A stretch of 64,000 bases of DNA from Pseudonocardia humida. Its GTDB lineage: Bacteria; Actinomycetota; Actinomycetes; Mycobacteriales; Pseudonocardiaceae. The notes below the pieces were generated by a model. The model made no database searches and was not told the DNA's origin. It saw only the letters and a program-made list of their open reading frames with translations. A program made the translations under genes and the position numbers. Positions 57,790-64,000 of the stretch are shown piece after piece (the stretch's first letter is position 1; each line of letters starts with the position of its first letter). The stretch covers positions 1 through 64,000 of the forward strand of contig NZ_JAGSOV010000045.1 of assembly GCF_023898865.1 (NCBI RefSeq), given 5' to 3'.

Positions 57790-58158
57790 TCAGCCGCCCC
57801 CGCCTTCGCCTCTGCCGCCGCCGCCGAGGGTGACCCGGACGACGGCCTGGTCCTCGGTGAGGCTCTGCAGCCCGACTGTGAAGCCCTCGGCGGTGGTCTC
57901 CCCGCCCACCGGCACCTGGACGGTGTTGCCGGCGATGTCGATGGTGGCGACACCCCCGTCGACGCTCACCAGGCGGGCGGTGACGCCGAGGACCGAGACC
58001 TCACCGGTGGCGCCGCGGGCGAAGGTGATGGTGCAGCCGTCGAGGGCGCACTGGGTGTTCGACCCCTCGCTGCTGCTGCCGCCGCAGCCGGCGACGGCCA
58101 GGGCGATGAGAGCGGCGGCGAGGGTGGCGCGGAGGGAGCGCCGGATAGATGCCGACAT
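57790..58158 (-). CDS. Small lipoprotein
   Basis: 122 aa. Signal peptide RRSLRATLAAALIALAVAGC with lipobox AVAGC, then a Gly/Ser spacer and a beta-rich domain (CALDGCTITFARGATGEVSVLG, VATIDIAGNTVQVPVGG, GLQSLTEDQAVVRVTLGG) with a CxxxxC pair, ending in a Gly-rich tail. Anchored outside the membrane. Unknown function; convergent with the SDR gene, 7 bp apart. Confidence 0.85.
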   Translation of the reverse strand: MSASIRRSLRATLAAALIALAVAGCGGSSSEGSNTQCALDGCTITFARGATGEVSVLGVTARLVSVDGGVATIDIAGNTVQVPVGGETTAEGFTVGLQSLTEDQAVVRVTLGGGGRGEGGGG

Positions 58159-58592
58159 ATCGGTCACGGAGTTCAGCCTACGGGGTGGCGGGGAGCGGCA
58201 GTTCGCGGCGCTGCCGGGCTGTCCGGGATCGGTGAATGAGCCGGCGTCCCGGCAGCGGTCCCTGGGTACACCTCGCAGCCCTGGATGTGTGCTCGCAGCG
58301 CGCCGGCGTGCTGCGAGCACACACCTGACGCTGCCAGGACGCCACCACCTCTGCGAGGACCCTGCGATCGGTGATCGGCAGGCGCGGTCGGCGTCTCGGG
58401 GCCCGCCGCCGCGCACACCCGTCGCCACCGCGCACACCTCGTGGACACGGTGCACAGGTCATGACATGCGCGCGGCGACCACGAGGTGTGCACAGTGCGC
58501 ACCTCCGCGGACGCGGCCGTGCGCACAGTGCCGGCCAGTGTGCGCAGTCCCAGGACCAGCTGAGCGACGAGGGGCACCCGCGAAAACCGGAA
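58159..58592. other. Non-coding stretch with GCACAC hairpins
   Basis: About 430 bases with no supported gene. Contains an exact 13-bp inverted repeat GCACACCTCGTGG (58432-58444) / CCACGAGGTGTGC (58479-58491) and a copy of CCACCGCGCACAC (58425-58437) also found at 43938-43950, plus several further GTGCGCAC-type dyads to 58545. Also CTGCGAGCACAC-like repeats around 58285-58325. Confidence 0.6.
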
Positions 58593-58904
58593 TCATCCGC
58601 CCCTGGTACGCGCAACCAGCGCACGCGCCTTCTCGTTCAGCACCGCCCCCGGATCCAGCCCCAGACTCCTGATGGCCACGAGCGCACTGAACACGACATC
58701 CGCCAGCTCGGCCGCGACATCGTCCCGTCCATGCGTCACGCCCTTGCGCGGGTTGCGCCCCGTAGCCCCGATCCACGCCTGCGCGACCTCGCCCGCCTCC
58801 TCGGTGACCTTCAACAGCCGCATCGTGATCTCGGCGTCGTCGGGCTCGTGGTGGGCGTCCAGCCACGTCGTCGACCGTTCGACGGCTTCCCACACGCTCG
58901 TCAT
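58593..58904 (-). CDS. MazG-like nucleotide pyrophosphohydrolase
   Basis: 103 aa. All-alpha NTP pyrophosphohydrolase fold: RLLKVTEEAGEVAQAWIG gives the ExxE metal motif and DDVAAELADVVFSALVAI the ExxD pair. Probably clears non-canonical or stress nucleotides. ATG 58904 matches the family start; an in-frame GTG at 58925 is possible. Confidence 0.9.
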   Translation of the reverse strand: MTSVWEAVERSTTWLDAHHEPDDAEITMRLLKVTEEAGEVAQAWIGATGRNPRKGVTHGRDDVAAELADVVFSALVAIRSLGLDPGAVLNEKARALVARTRGG

Positions 58905-59142
58905 GTCGGGGTCCGGCGCGCTCACCCCGCACCGCCGACCGGCATCCCGGCGAGCGTCGCTCCGACCAACCGGGCCGCGACCGAACTCGTGATCGTCACT
59001 GTGACGAGAGTAGGCCGCGCGGGTAGCCACGCGGCGCGCAGAAGAGGCCGTGAGCAGGGGGGTTGTCCGGAACCCGCCGGTTCGTCCGGCCGATCGCCGG
59101 GTCCCGGGGGCCGGGTCGCGGGCCGTTGCCTACCGTCAACGG

Positions 59143-60027
59143 GTGCACCCCGCCCTCGCGGTCGTCCTGGCCCTCGCCTCGGCCGCCTGCTACGCCCTGT
59201 CGGCCGTACTGCAGCACCACGAGGCGTCCCGGCAGCCGGAGAGCGGGGTCGCCACGCTGATGATCGCGCTGATGCACCGGAAGGGCTGGTGGGCCGCGCA
59301 GACCGCGACGATCCTGGGCGCCCTGCTGCACCTGGCCGCGCTCGGCGCCGGGCCGCTGGTCCTGGTCCAGCCGATCGGGGTCACCGCGCTGGCCCTGGCG
59401 CTGCCGGTGGGGGCCCGCATCGGCCGGACCCCGGTCACCCGGCGGGCCTGGATCGGCGCGCTCTGCGTGGTCGTCGGCCTGCCGGGGGTGCTGACCGCGA
59501 TCCCGCACCAGCCGGGCACCGGGCGGATCTTCGCCTCCTTCCCGACGGTGGCCTGCGTCGTCGCCGTCATCGTCGCCACCGCCACGCTGTGCGCGCTGCG
59601 GATCCGGCGCACCGACCCGCTGTGGGCGGCGATCCTGCTGGCCGGCGCCGCCGCCCTGTGCTTCGGGACGACGTCGGCGGCGGTCAAGGCGCTGTGGCTG
59701 CAGATGGGCAGCCCGACGGTCGTGGCGATCGGCCTGATCGCGGCGCCGCTGGGGGTCGTGCTGGCCCAGCACGCGTACCAGGACGGCGGGCTGGGCGCCC
59801 CGCTGGCCGTGCAGACGCTGGCCGACCCGGTCACCGCGGTGGCGATCGGCGTGCTCTCTCTCGGCGAGCAGCTGGCAGGCACGCCGGTGCGGATCGCGTT
59901 CGGGCTGCTCGGGTTCGCCGTCACCGTGGCCGGGGTGGTCCTGCTGTCCTCGCGCATCCCGTCCGAGGACCACACCCACGGGCCTCGTCCGGTCGCCAGT
60001 CCGGCCGCCGCGGGCGCCGACGGCTGA
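59143..60027 (+). CDS. DMT-type membrane transporter
   Basis: 294 aa from GTG 59143, about nine to ten membrane helices (ALAVVLALASAACYALSAVLQHH through FGLLGFAVTVAGVVLLSS). LLHLAALGAGPLVLVQPIGVTALALALPVGA resembles the DMT/NIPA-like group of actinobacteria. TACCGT lies 6 nt before the GTG and there is no ribosome site, suggesting a leaderless mRNA. Substrate unknown. Confidence 0.88.
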   Translation: MHPALAVVLALASAACYALSAVLQHHEASRQPESGVATLMIALMHRKGWWAAQTATILGALLHLAALGAGPLVLVQPIGVTALALALPVGARIGRTPVTRRAWIGALCVVVGLPGVLTAIPHQPGTGRIFASFPTVACVVAVIVATATLCALRIRRTDPLWAAILLAGAAALCFGTTSAAVKALWLQMGSPTVVAIGLIAAPLGVVLAQHAYQDGGLGAPLAVQTLADPVTAVAIGVLSLGEQLAGTPVRIAFGLLGFAVTVAGVVLLSSRIPSEDHTHGPRPVASPAAAGADG

Positions 60028-60079
60028 CCCGCCGGCGGACGGCCCGGGCGTTGACGCGCCCCTCTCCGATATGTCACGT

Positions 60080-60091
60080 TGGACCGGTCCA
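60080..60091. promoter_or_regulatory. TGGACCGGTCCA palindrome upstream of the polyol operon
   Basis: Perfect 12-bp palindrome 48 bp before the SDR start. It resembles GntR/IclR-type operators. The same GGACCGGTCC core forms the tip of the hairpin at 51312-51378, so chance or a hairpin relic cannot be excluded. Confidence 0.4.
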
Positions 60092-60138
60092 CTGACGGGC
60101 CGAGGTCCGTCCCACCGCCGCCGCCGCTGGGGAGGACC

Positions 60139-60924
60139 GTGCCGATCGGGAGCCTGCTGCCGGGCAAGATCGTGCTGGTCAGCGGGGGTACCCGGGGCGT
60201 GGGCGCCGGGGTCGCGACGGCCGCGGCCCGCGAGGGCGCGACGGTGGTCGTCACCGGACGGCGCCGCGCAGCCGGCGAGCGGCTCGTCGCCGAACTGACC
60301 GGTGCCGGGGCCACCGCGCGGTTCGTGCCCGCCGACGTCGCCGACCCCGAGCAGGCGAAGGCGGGCGTCGCCGCCACCGTGGCCGAGTTCGGCCGGGTCG
60401 ACTGCCTGGTCAACTCGGCCGGCCTGGTCACCCGCGGCACCCTGCTCGACACCACCCCCGAGCTGTTCGACGCGCACGTCGCGGTCAACCTGCGCGCCCC
60501 GTTCTTCACGATGCAGGCCGCCGTGGCCGACATGGTCCGCCGCGGCGAGCCAGGCGCGATCGTCAACATCATCTCGATCTCCGCGCACGGCGGGCAGCCG
60601 TACCTGGCGCCCTACGTGGCGGCCAAGGCCGGCTTGGCCGGGCTCACCCGCAACGCCGCGCACGCCCACCGCTTCGACCGCATCCGGATCAACGGGCTGG
60701 ACATCGGCTGGACCGACACCGAGGGCGAGGACGCCGTGCAGCGCGCGGCCCACGGCGCCGGCGACGGCTGGGCGGAGCGGGCGGGCCGGGCGCTGCCGAT
60801 GGGCCGCCTCGCCCGGGCCGAGGAGATCGCCGACATGGTCGTGTTCCTGCTCTCCGAGCGCAGCGGCGTGGTCACCGGGGCCGTCCTGGACTGGGACCAG
60901 ACCGTCGTCGGCGCCTACGACTGA
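60139..60924 (+). CDS. SDR-family oxidoreductase of the polyol operon
   Basis: 261 aa. LVSGGTRGVGAGVATAAAREGA (nucleotide site), VNSAGLVTRGTLLDTT, and the Ser/Tyr/Lys triad in NIISISAHGGQPYLAPYVAAKAGL. Family enzymes oxidise sugars or polyols. GTG 60139 has GGAGG just upstream. Eleven bp before the MocA-type gene, so co-transcribed. Confidence 0.92.
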   Translation: MPIGSLLPGKIVLVSGGTRGVGAGVATAAAREGATVVVTGRRRAAGERLVAELTGAGATARFVPADVADPEQAKAGVAATVAEFGRVDCLVNSAGLVTRGTLLDTTPELFDAHVAVNLRAPFFTMQAAVADMVRRGEPGAIVNIISISAHGGQPYLAPYVAAKAGLAGLTRNAAHAHRFDRIRINGLDIGWTDTEGEDAVQRAAHGAGDGWAERAGRALPMGRLARAEEIADMVVFLLSERSGVVTGAVLDWDQTVVGAYD

Positions 60925-60935
60925 ACGGAGCCCGC

Positions 60936-61943
60936 ATGCGACTCGGCCTGATCGGCCTCGGCCGGATCGGCGCGTTCCACGCCGACACGCTCTCCGCGCT
61001 GGACGCGGTGAGCAGCCTGGTGGTCACCGACGCCGTGCCCGCCGCCGCCGCTGCGATCGCGGCCCGGCTCCCGGTCGAGGTCAGCGACTCGCCGGAGGAG
61101 CTGCTGGCCGCGGGCGTGGACGGCGTGGTGATCGCCGCGGCCACCGACGCCCACCCGGAGCTGCTGCTCGCCGCGGCCGCCGCGGGACTCCCGGTGTTCT
61201 GCGAGAAGCCGGTCGCCCGCACCATGGACGAGGGGCTGCGGGTGGCCCGGCGGGTGGGCGACACCGGGGTGCCGGTGCAGATCGGCTACCCCCGCCGCTT
61301 CGACGCCGGGTTCGCCGCGGCCCGGGCCGCCGTCGCCGCCGGCGAGCTGGGCAGGCTGCACACGGTCCGGTCGACGACCCTGGACCCCGCGCCGCCGCCC
61401 GCGGCCTACGTGGCCGTGTCCGGCGGCATCTTCCGCGACTGCGCCGTGCACGACTTCGACGCCGTGCGCTGGGTGACCGGGCGCGAGGTCGTCGAGGTGT
61501 ACGCGACGGGCTCGGCCATCGGGGACGCGGTCTTCGCCGGGTCGGGCGACGTCGCCACCGCGGCCACCGTGCTCACCCTCGACGACGAGACCGTCGCCGT
61601 CGTCTCCAACACCCGCTACAACCCCCGCGGCTACGACGTGCGCCTGGAGCTGCACGGCACCGCCGACAGCATCGCCGTCGGGCTGGAGCCGAAGTTGCCG
61701 CTGCGCTCGGTCGAGCCGGGCGCGACCTTCCCGGACGCCGAGCCGCACGCGTTCTTCATGGACCGCTTCGCCGCGGCGTTCCGCGCCGAGCTGGCCGCGT
61801 TCACCGAGGTCGTGGCGGGCACGAGGCCGTCCCCCTGCACCGTCGAGGACGCCATGGAGACCGGGTGGGTGGCCGAGGCCGCCACCCGGTCGCTGGCCGA
61901 GCACCGCCCGGTCCGCCTCGACGACGTCCGCCGCCCCCTCTGA
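60936..61943 (+). CDS. Gfo/Idh/MocA oxidoreductase (inositol 2-dehydrogenase-like)
   Basis: 335 aa. Rossmann RLGLIGLGRIGAFHADTL, VFCEKPVARTMDEGLRVA (catalytic EKP), QIGYPRRFDAGFAAARA and GIFRDCAVHDFDAVRWVTG (the D-x3-H-D active site of inositol dehydrogenases). Probably oxidises myo-inositol or a related polyol with NAD. Followed by an IolE-like gene, which supports that. Confidence 0.92.
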   Translation: MRLGLIGLGRIGAFHADTLSALDAVSSLVVTDAVPAAAAAIAARLPVEVSDSPEELLAAGVDGVVIAAATDAHPELLLAAAAAGLPVFCEKPVARTMDEGLRVARRVGDTGVPVQIGYPRRFDAGFAAARAAVAAGELGRLHTVRSTTLDPAPPPAAYVAVSGGIFRDCAVHDFDAVRWVTGREVVEVYATGSAIGDAVFAGSGDVATAATVLTLDDETVAVVSNTRYNPRGYDVRLELHGTADSIAVGLEPKLPLRSVEPGATFPDAEPHAFFMDRFAAAFRAELAAFTEVVAGTRPSPCTVEDAMETGWVAEAATRSLAEHRPVRLDDVRRPL

Positions 61944-61969
61944 CCACCGTCCCCACCGAGAGGACCGCC

Positions 61970-62839
61970 ATGTTCACCGACCGCATCGCCGGGGCCCCGA
62001 TCTCCTGGGGCGTGTGCGAGGTGCCCGGCTGGGGCCACCAGCTGGCCCCCGAGCTGGTGCTGACCCAGATGCGCGAGCTGGGCCTGACCGCCACCGAGTT
62101 CGGTCCGGAGGGGTTCCTGCCGGCTGAGCCGCAGGCGCGCACGGGGGTGCTGCGCGCCCACGGCCTGTCGGCCGTGGGCGGGTTCGTGCCCGCACTGCTG
62201 CACGACGCGGACCACGACCCGCTGCCTGCCGTCGAACGGGAGCTCGACGCGTTCACCGCCGCCGGCGCCGCCACCCTCGTGCTGGCCGCCTCCTCCGGGG
62301 CCGACGGCTACGACGCCCGCCCCGACCTCGACGACGCGGCGTGGCGCACCCTGCTGGGCAACCTCGACCGCGTCGCCGAGCTGGCCCGCCGGCGCGGCGT
62401 GACCGCGGTGCTGCACCCCCACGTGGGCACGATGGTGGAGACCGGCGCCGAGGTCGAGCGGGTGCTGGTCGGCTCGGCGGTCCCGCTCTGCCTGGACACC
62501 GGCCACCTGCTCATCGGCGGCTCCGACCCGCTGGCGCTGGCCAAGGCCGTGCCCGACCGGATCGCCCACACCCACCTCAAGGACGTCGACGCGGCCACCG
62601 CCGCGCGCGTGCGGGCCGGGGAGATCACCTACACCGACGCCGTCCGCGAGGGCATGTACCGCCCGCTCGGCCGGGGCGACGTCGACATCGCCGGGATCGT
62701 GGGCGTGCTGGAGGCGCACGGCTACCGCGGCTGGTACGTGCTCGAGCAGGACACGATCCTGACCGCCGCGCCCACCGGCGAGGGCCCGCTGGCCGATGTG
62801 CGCGCGAGCGTGGAGTTCCTGCGCGGGATCGACCGGTAA
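61970..62839 (+). CDS. IolE-like sugar phosphate isomerase/epimerase (inosose dehydratase type)
   Basis: 289 aa TIM barrel. GAPISWGVCEVPGWGHQLAPE is the inosose-dehydratase-like opening; metal ligands in TEFGPEGFLP, LHPHVGTMVE, LCLDTGHLLIGG and HTHLKDVD. Expected to dehydrate 2-keto-myo-inositol or isomerise a keto-sugar made by the preceding dehydrogenase. AGAGGA 6 nt before ATG 61970. Confidence 0.9.
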   Translation: MFTDRIAGAPISWGVCEVPGWGHQLAPELVLTQMRELGLTATEFGPEGFLPAEPQARTGVLRAHGLSAVGGFVPALLHDADHDPLPAVERELDAFTAAGAATLVLAASSGADGYDARPDLDDAAWRTLLGNLDRVAELARRRGVTAVLHPHVGTMVETGAEVERVLVGSAVPLCLDTGHLLIGGSDPLALAKAVPDRIAHTHLKDVDAATAARVRAGEITYTDAVREGMYRPLGRGDVDIAGIVGVLEAHGYRGWYVLEQDTILTAAPTGEGPLADVRASVEFLRGIDR

Positions 62840-62908
62840 ACCGGCCGCGCCCGCCCACCCGCGCCACTACCCTCCGGTCCCTCGGTCCCGGTCGATCGGA
62901 GGGGTGGC

Positions 62909-63418
62909 GTGGACGGCGAGCTGCGGCTGCGCGAGCTCGGCCCGGCCGACGAGGCGGAGTTCCGGGCGGGCCACCGGGCGATGGAGGCCGACGGCTTCAC
63001 CTTCGGCCTGGGCCTGCGCCCGGAGCTGGCCTGGGGGGACTACCTCGACGAACTCGCCGACCAGCGCGCGGGCCGCAACCTGCGCGAGGGGATCGTGCCG
63101 GCGACGTTCCTGGTCGCCGACGTGGACGGGCGCATCGTCGGGCGCACGTCCGTGCGGCACCACCTCAACGCGGCCCTGCGGCGGTTCGGCGGCCACATCG
63201 GCTACGGCGTGCTGCCGCAGTACCGCCGCCGCGGCCACGCCACCGCGATCCTGCGCGCCAGCCTGTGCGTCGCCCGCGGGCTCGGCATCACCTCGGCCCT
63301 GGTGACCTGCGACGACGACAACCTCGGCTCGCGGAAGGTGATCGAGGCGTGCGGGGGCGTGCTGGAATCGGTGGAGCCGGGCGAGCCCGCGCTGCGGCGC
63401 TACCTCATCACGACCTGA
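62909..63418 (+). CDS. GNAT N-acetyltransferase
   Basis: 169 aa from GTG 62909 (GGAGG 8 nt upstream). GNAT motifs: LRLRELGPADEAEFRAGHRAM-type opening, ATFLVADVDGRIVGRTSVRHHLN, and the acetyl-CoA loop IGYGVLPQYRRRGHATAIL (Q/RxxGxG/A), then VTCDDDNLGSRKVIEACGG. Acceptor unknown. Convergent with the terminal LacI gene, 4 bp apart. Confidence 0.93.
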   Translation: MDGELRLRELGPADEAEFRAGHRAMEADGFTFGLGLRPELAWGDYLDELADQRAGRNLREGIVPATFLVADVDGRIVGRTSVRHHLNAALRRFGGHIGYGVLPQYRRRGHATAILRASLCVARGLGITSALVTCDDDNLGSRKVIEACGGVLESVEPGEPALRRYLITT

Positions 63419-63422
63419 GCGG

Positions 63423-64000
63423 TCAGCGCGCGGGGCCGGTCGAGCCGCGCACGACCAGGGCCGGGGTGATCAGCCGGGTGGTCGGCGCGCCCGGGTCGTC
63501 GCCGGCGAGCCGGGCGCACAGCGCCTCCCCCGCGGCCTGCCCGACCTCGGCGATGTGCGAGTCGACCGTGGTCAGCGACAGCCGGGGCAGTCGGGCCAGG
63601 ACCGTGTCGTCGTAGCCGACGACCGACAGCTCGCCCGGCACCGCCAGGCCCAGCTCGTCGGCCGCGGTCAGCACGCCCACGGCCGACCGGTCGTTGGCCG
63701 CGAGGATCGCCGTGGGCCGGTCCGGGCCGGTGAGCAGCTCGTGGGCGAGCCGGTGGCCGGTCTCCTCGGTCCAGTCGCCGTCCACGCAGTGCTGGGCGAG
63801 GTCGGCGGCGCGCATGGTGGCGACGTGGCCCTCCCGGCGCAGCCCGCCCACCTCGCCGCGGCCGACGATGTGCGAGATCCGGCGGTGGCCCTGCTCCAGC
63901 AGGTGCGCGGTGGCGAGCCGGGCGCCCGCGTCGTCGTCGTTGGCCACGATGTCGGCCGTGCCCAGCCGCGACTCGCGGGTGCCGGCCACGACCACCGGGA
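63423..64000 (-). CDS. LacI-family regulator, 5' end beyond the window
   Basis: C-terminal ~190 residues of a LacI/GalR repressor: VVAGTRESRLGTADIVANDDDAGARLATAHLLEQGHRRI, ILAANDRSAVGVLTAADELGLAVPGELSVVGYDDT and LSLTTVDSHIAEVGQAAGEAL, ending LVVRGSTGPAR. The HTH and first subdomain lie past position 64000. Likely controls a carbohydrate operon further out or the polyol genes beside it. Confidence 0.92.
   Translation of the reverse strand, partial: PVVVAGTRESRLGTADIVANDDDAGARLATAHLLEQGHRRISHIVGRGEVGGLRREGHVATMRAADLAQHCVDGDWTEETGHRLAHELLTGPDRPTAILAANDRSAVGVLTAADELGLAVPGELSVVGYDDTVLARLPRLSLTTVDSHIAEVGQAAGEALCARLAGDDPGAPTTRLITPALVVRGSTGPAR

Noticed and set aside
58459..58932. 157-codon frame overlapping the MazG-like gene
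   Set aside because: Gly/Arg-rich shadow; the MazG ExxE and ExxD motifs are in the other frame.

Overview
High-GC actinobacterial chromosome (well over 70% G+C by eye, many GTG starts, pervasive 1-4 bp stop/start overlaps, several starts sitting 6-7 nt after an AnnnT-type -10 box with no Shine-Dalgarno). Gene order and protein types point to Pseudonocardiaceae, probably Pseudonocardia or a close relative. The backbone follows the Mycobacterium tuberculosis Rv1095-Rv1112 neighbourhood: phoH2, fumarase, glpX, a DUF4245 protein, xseB, xseA, an Rv1109c-like protein, ispH, a DUF6542 protein and ychF all appear here, interrupted by lineage-specific blocks. LAYOUT. 1-4.7 kb: end of a NarL-type two-component pair, a ferredoxin-reductase-like membrane flavoprotein, an MBL-fold hydrolase and an EamA transporter. 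4.7-8.2 kb: accessory strip with an epimerase remnant, a VapBC-type toxin-antitoxin pair and an AbiEi/AbiEii-like pair whose nucleotidyltransferase is frameshifted; this last pair lies between copies of the 3' end of ychF. 8.2-15.7 kb: ychF, an APH-fold kinase, an OmpR-type two-component operon with small acidic-tailed proteins sharing an operator-like element, and DNA alkylation repair (Ada-AlkA fusion, ogt). 16-25.8 kb: rmuC, DUF6542, ispH, lipid-droplet protein, xseAB, DUF4245, glpX, L,D-transpeptidase, fumC. 25.8-34.4 kb: WYL regulator/DinB pair with tandem operators, ATP-dependent ligase, thioesterase/MarR pair, membrane protein/winged-helix pair, guaB1, and kynU-kynA for tryptophan catabolism. 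34.7-39.2 kb: the most interesting block, a compact operon with two short precursor-like peptides, an ATP-grasp ligase of the graspetide type, a MauE/DoxX-like quinone-linked redox protein, a CPAC thioredoxin-like protein and a fused ABC exporter. This looks like a graspetide (omega-ester/amide RiPP) system with an unusual thiol-redox arm. A SAM methyltransferase follows. 40.1-43.8 kb: phoH2, a DUF885 peptidase and a secreted His-rich protein. 44-55.1 kb: LacI regulator divergent from an ABC sugar importer and a GH127 beta-L-arabinofuranosidase, then, after a P-loop GTPase-like gene, an FAH-family 2-keto-3-deoxy-pentonate dehydratase candidate and a 2,5-dioxovalerate-type aldehyde dehydrogenase. 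Together these suggest uptake of L-arabinofuranosides and a non-phosphorylative (Weimberg-like) route to 2-oxoglutarate. 55-60 kb: zinc alcohol dehydrogenase, SDR, lipoprotein, MazG-like protein and a DMT transporter. 60.1-64 kb: polyol/inositol-type operon (SDR, Gfo/Idh/MocA, IolE-like), a GNAT and the 3' part of another LacI regulator cut by the window end. Several families of long perfect hairpins sit between genes. No tRNA, rRNA, CRISPR array, insertion sequence or integrase was seen.
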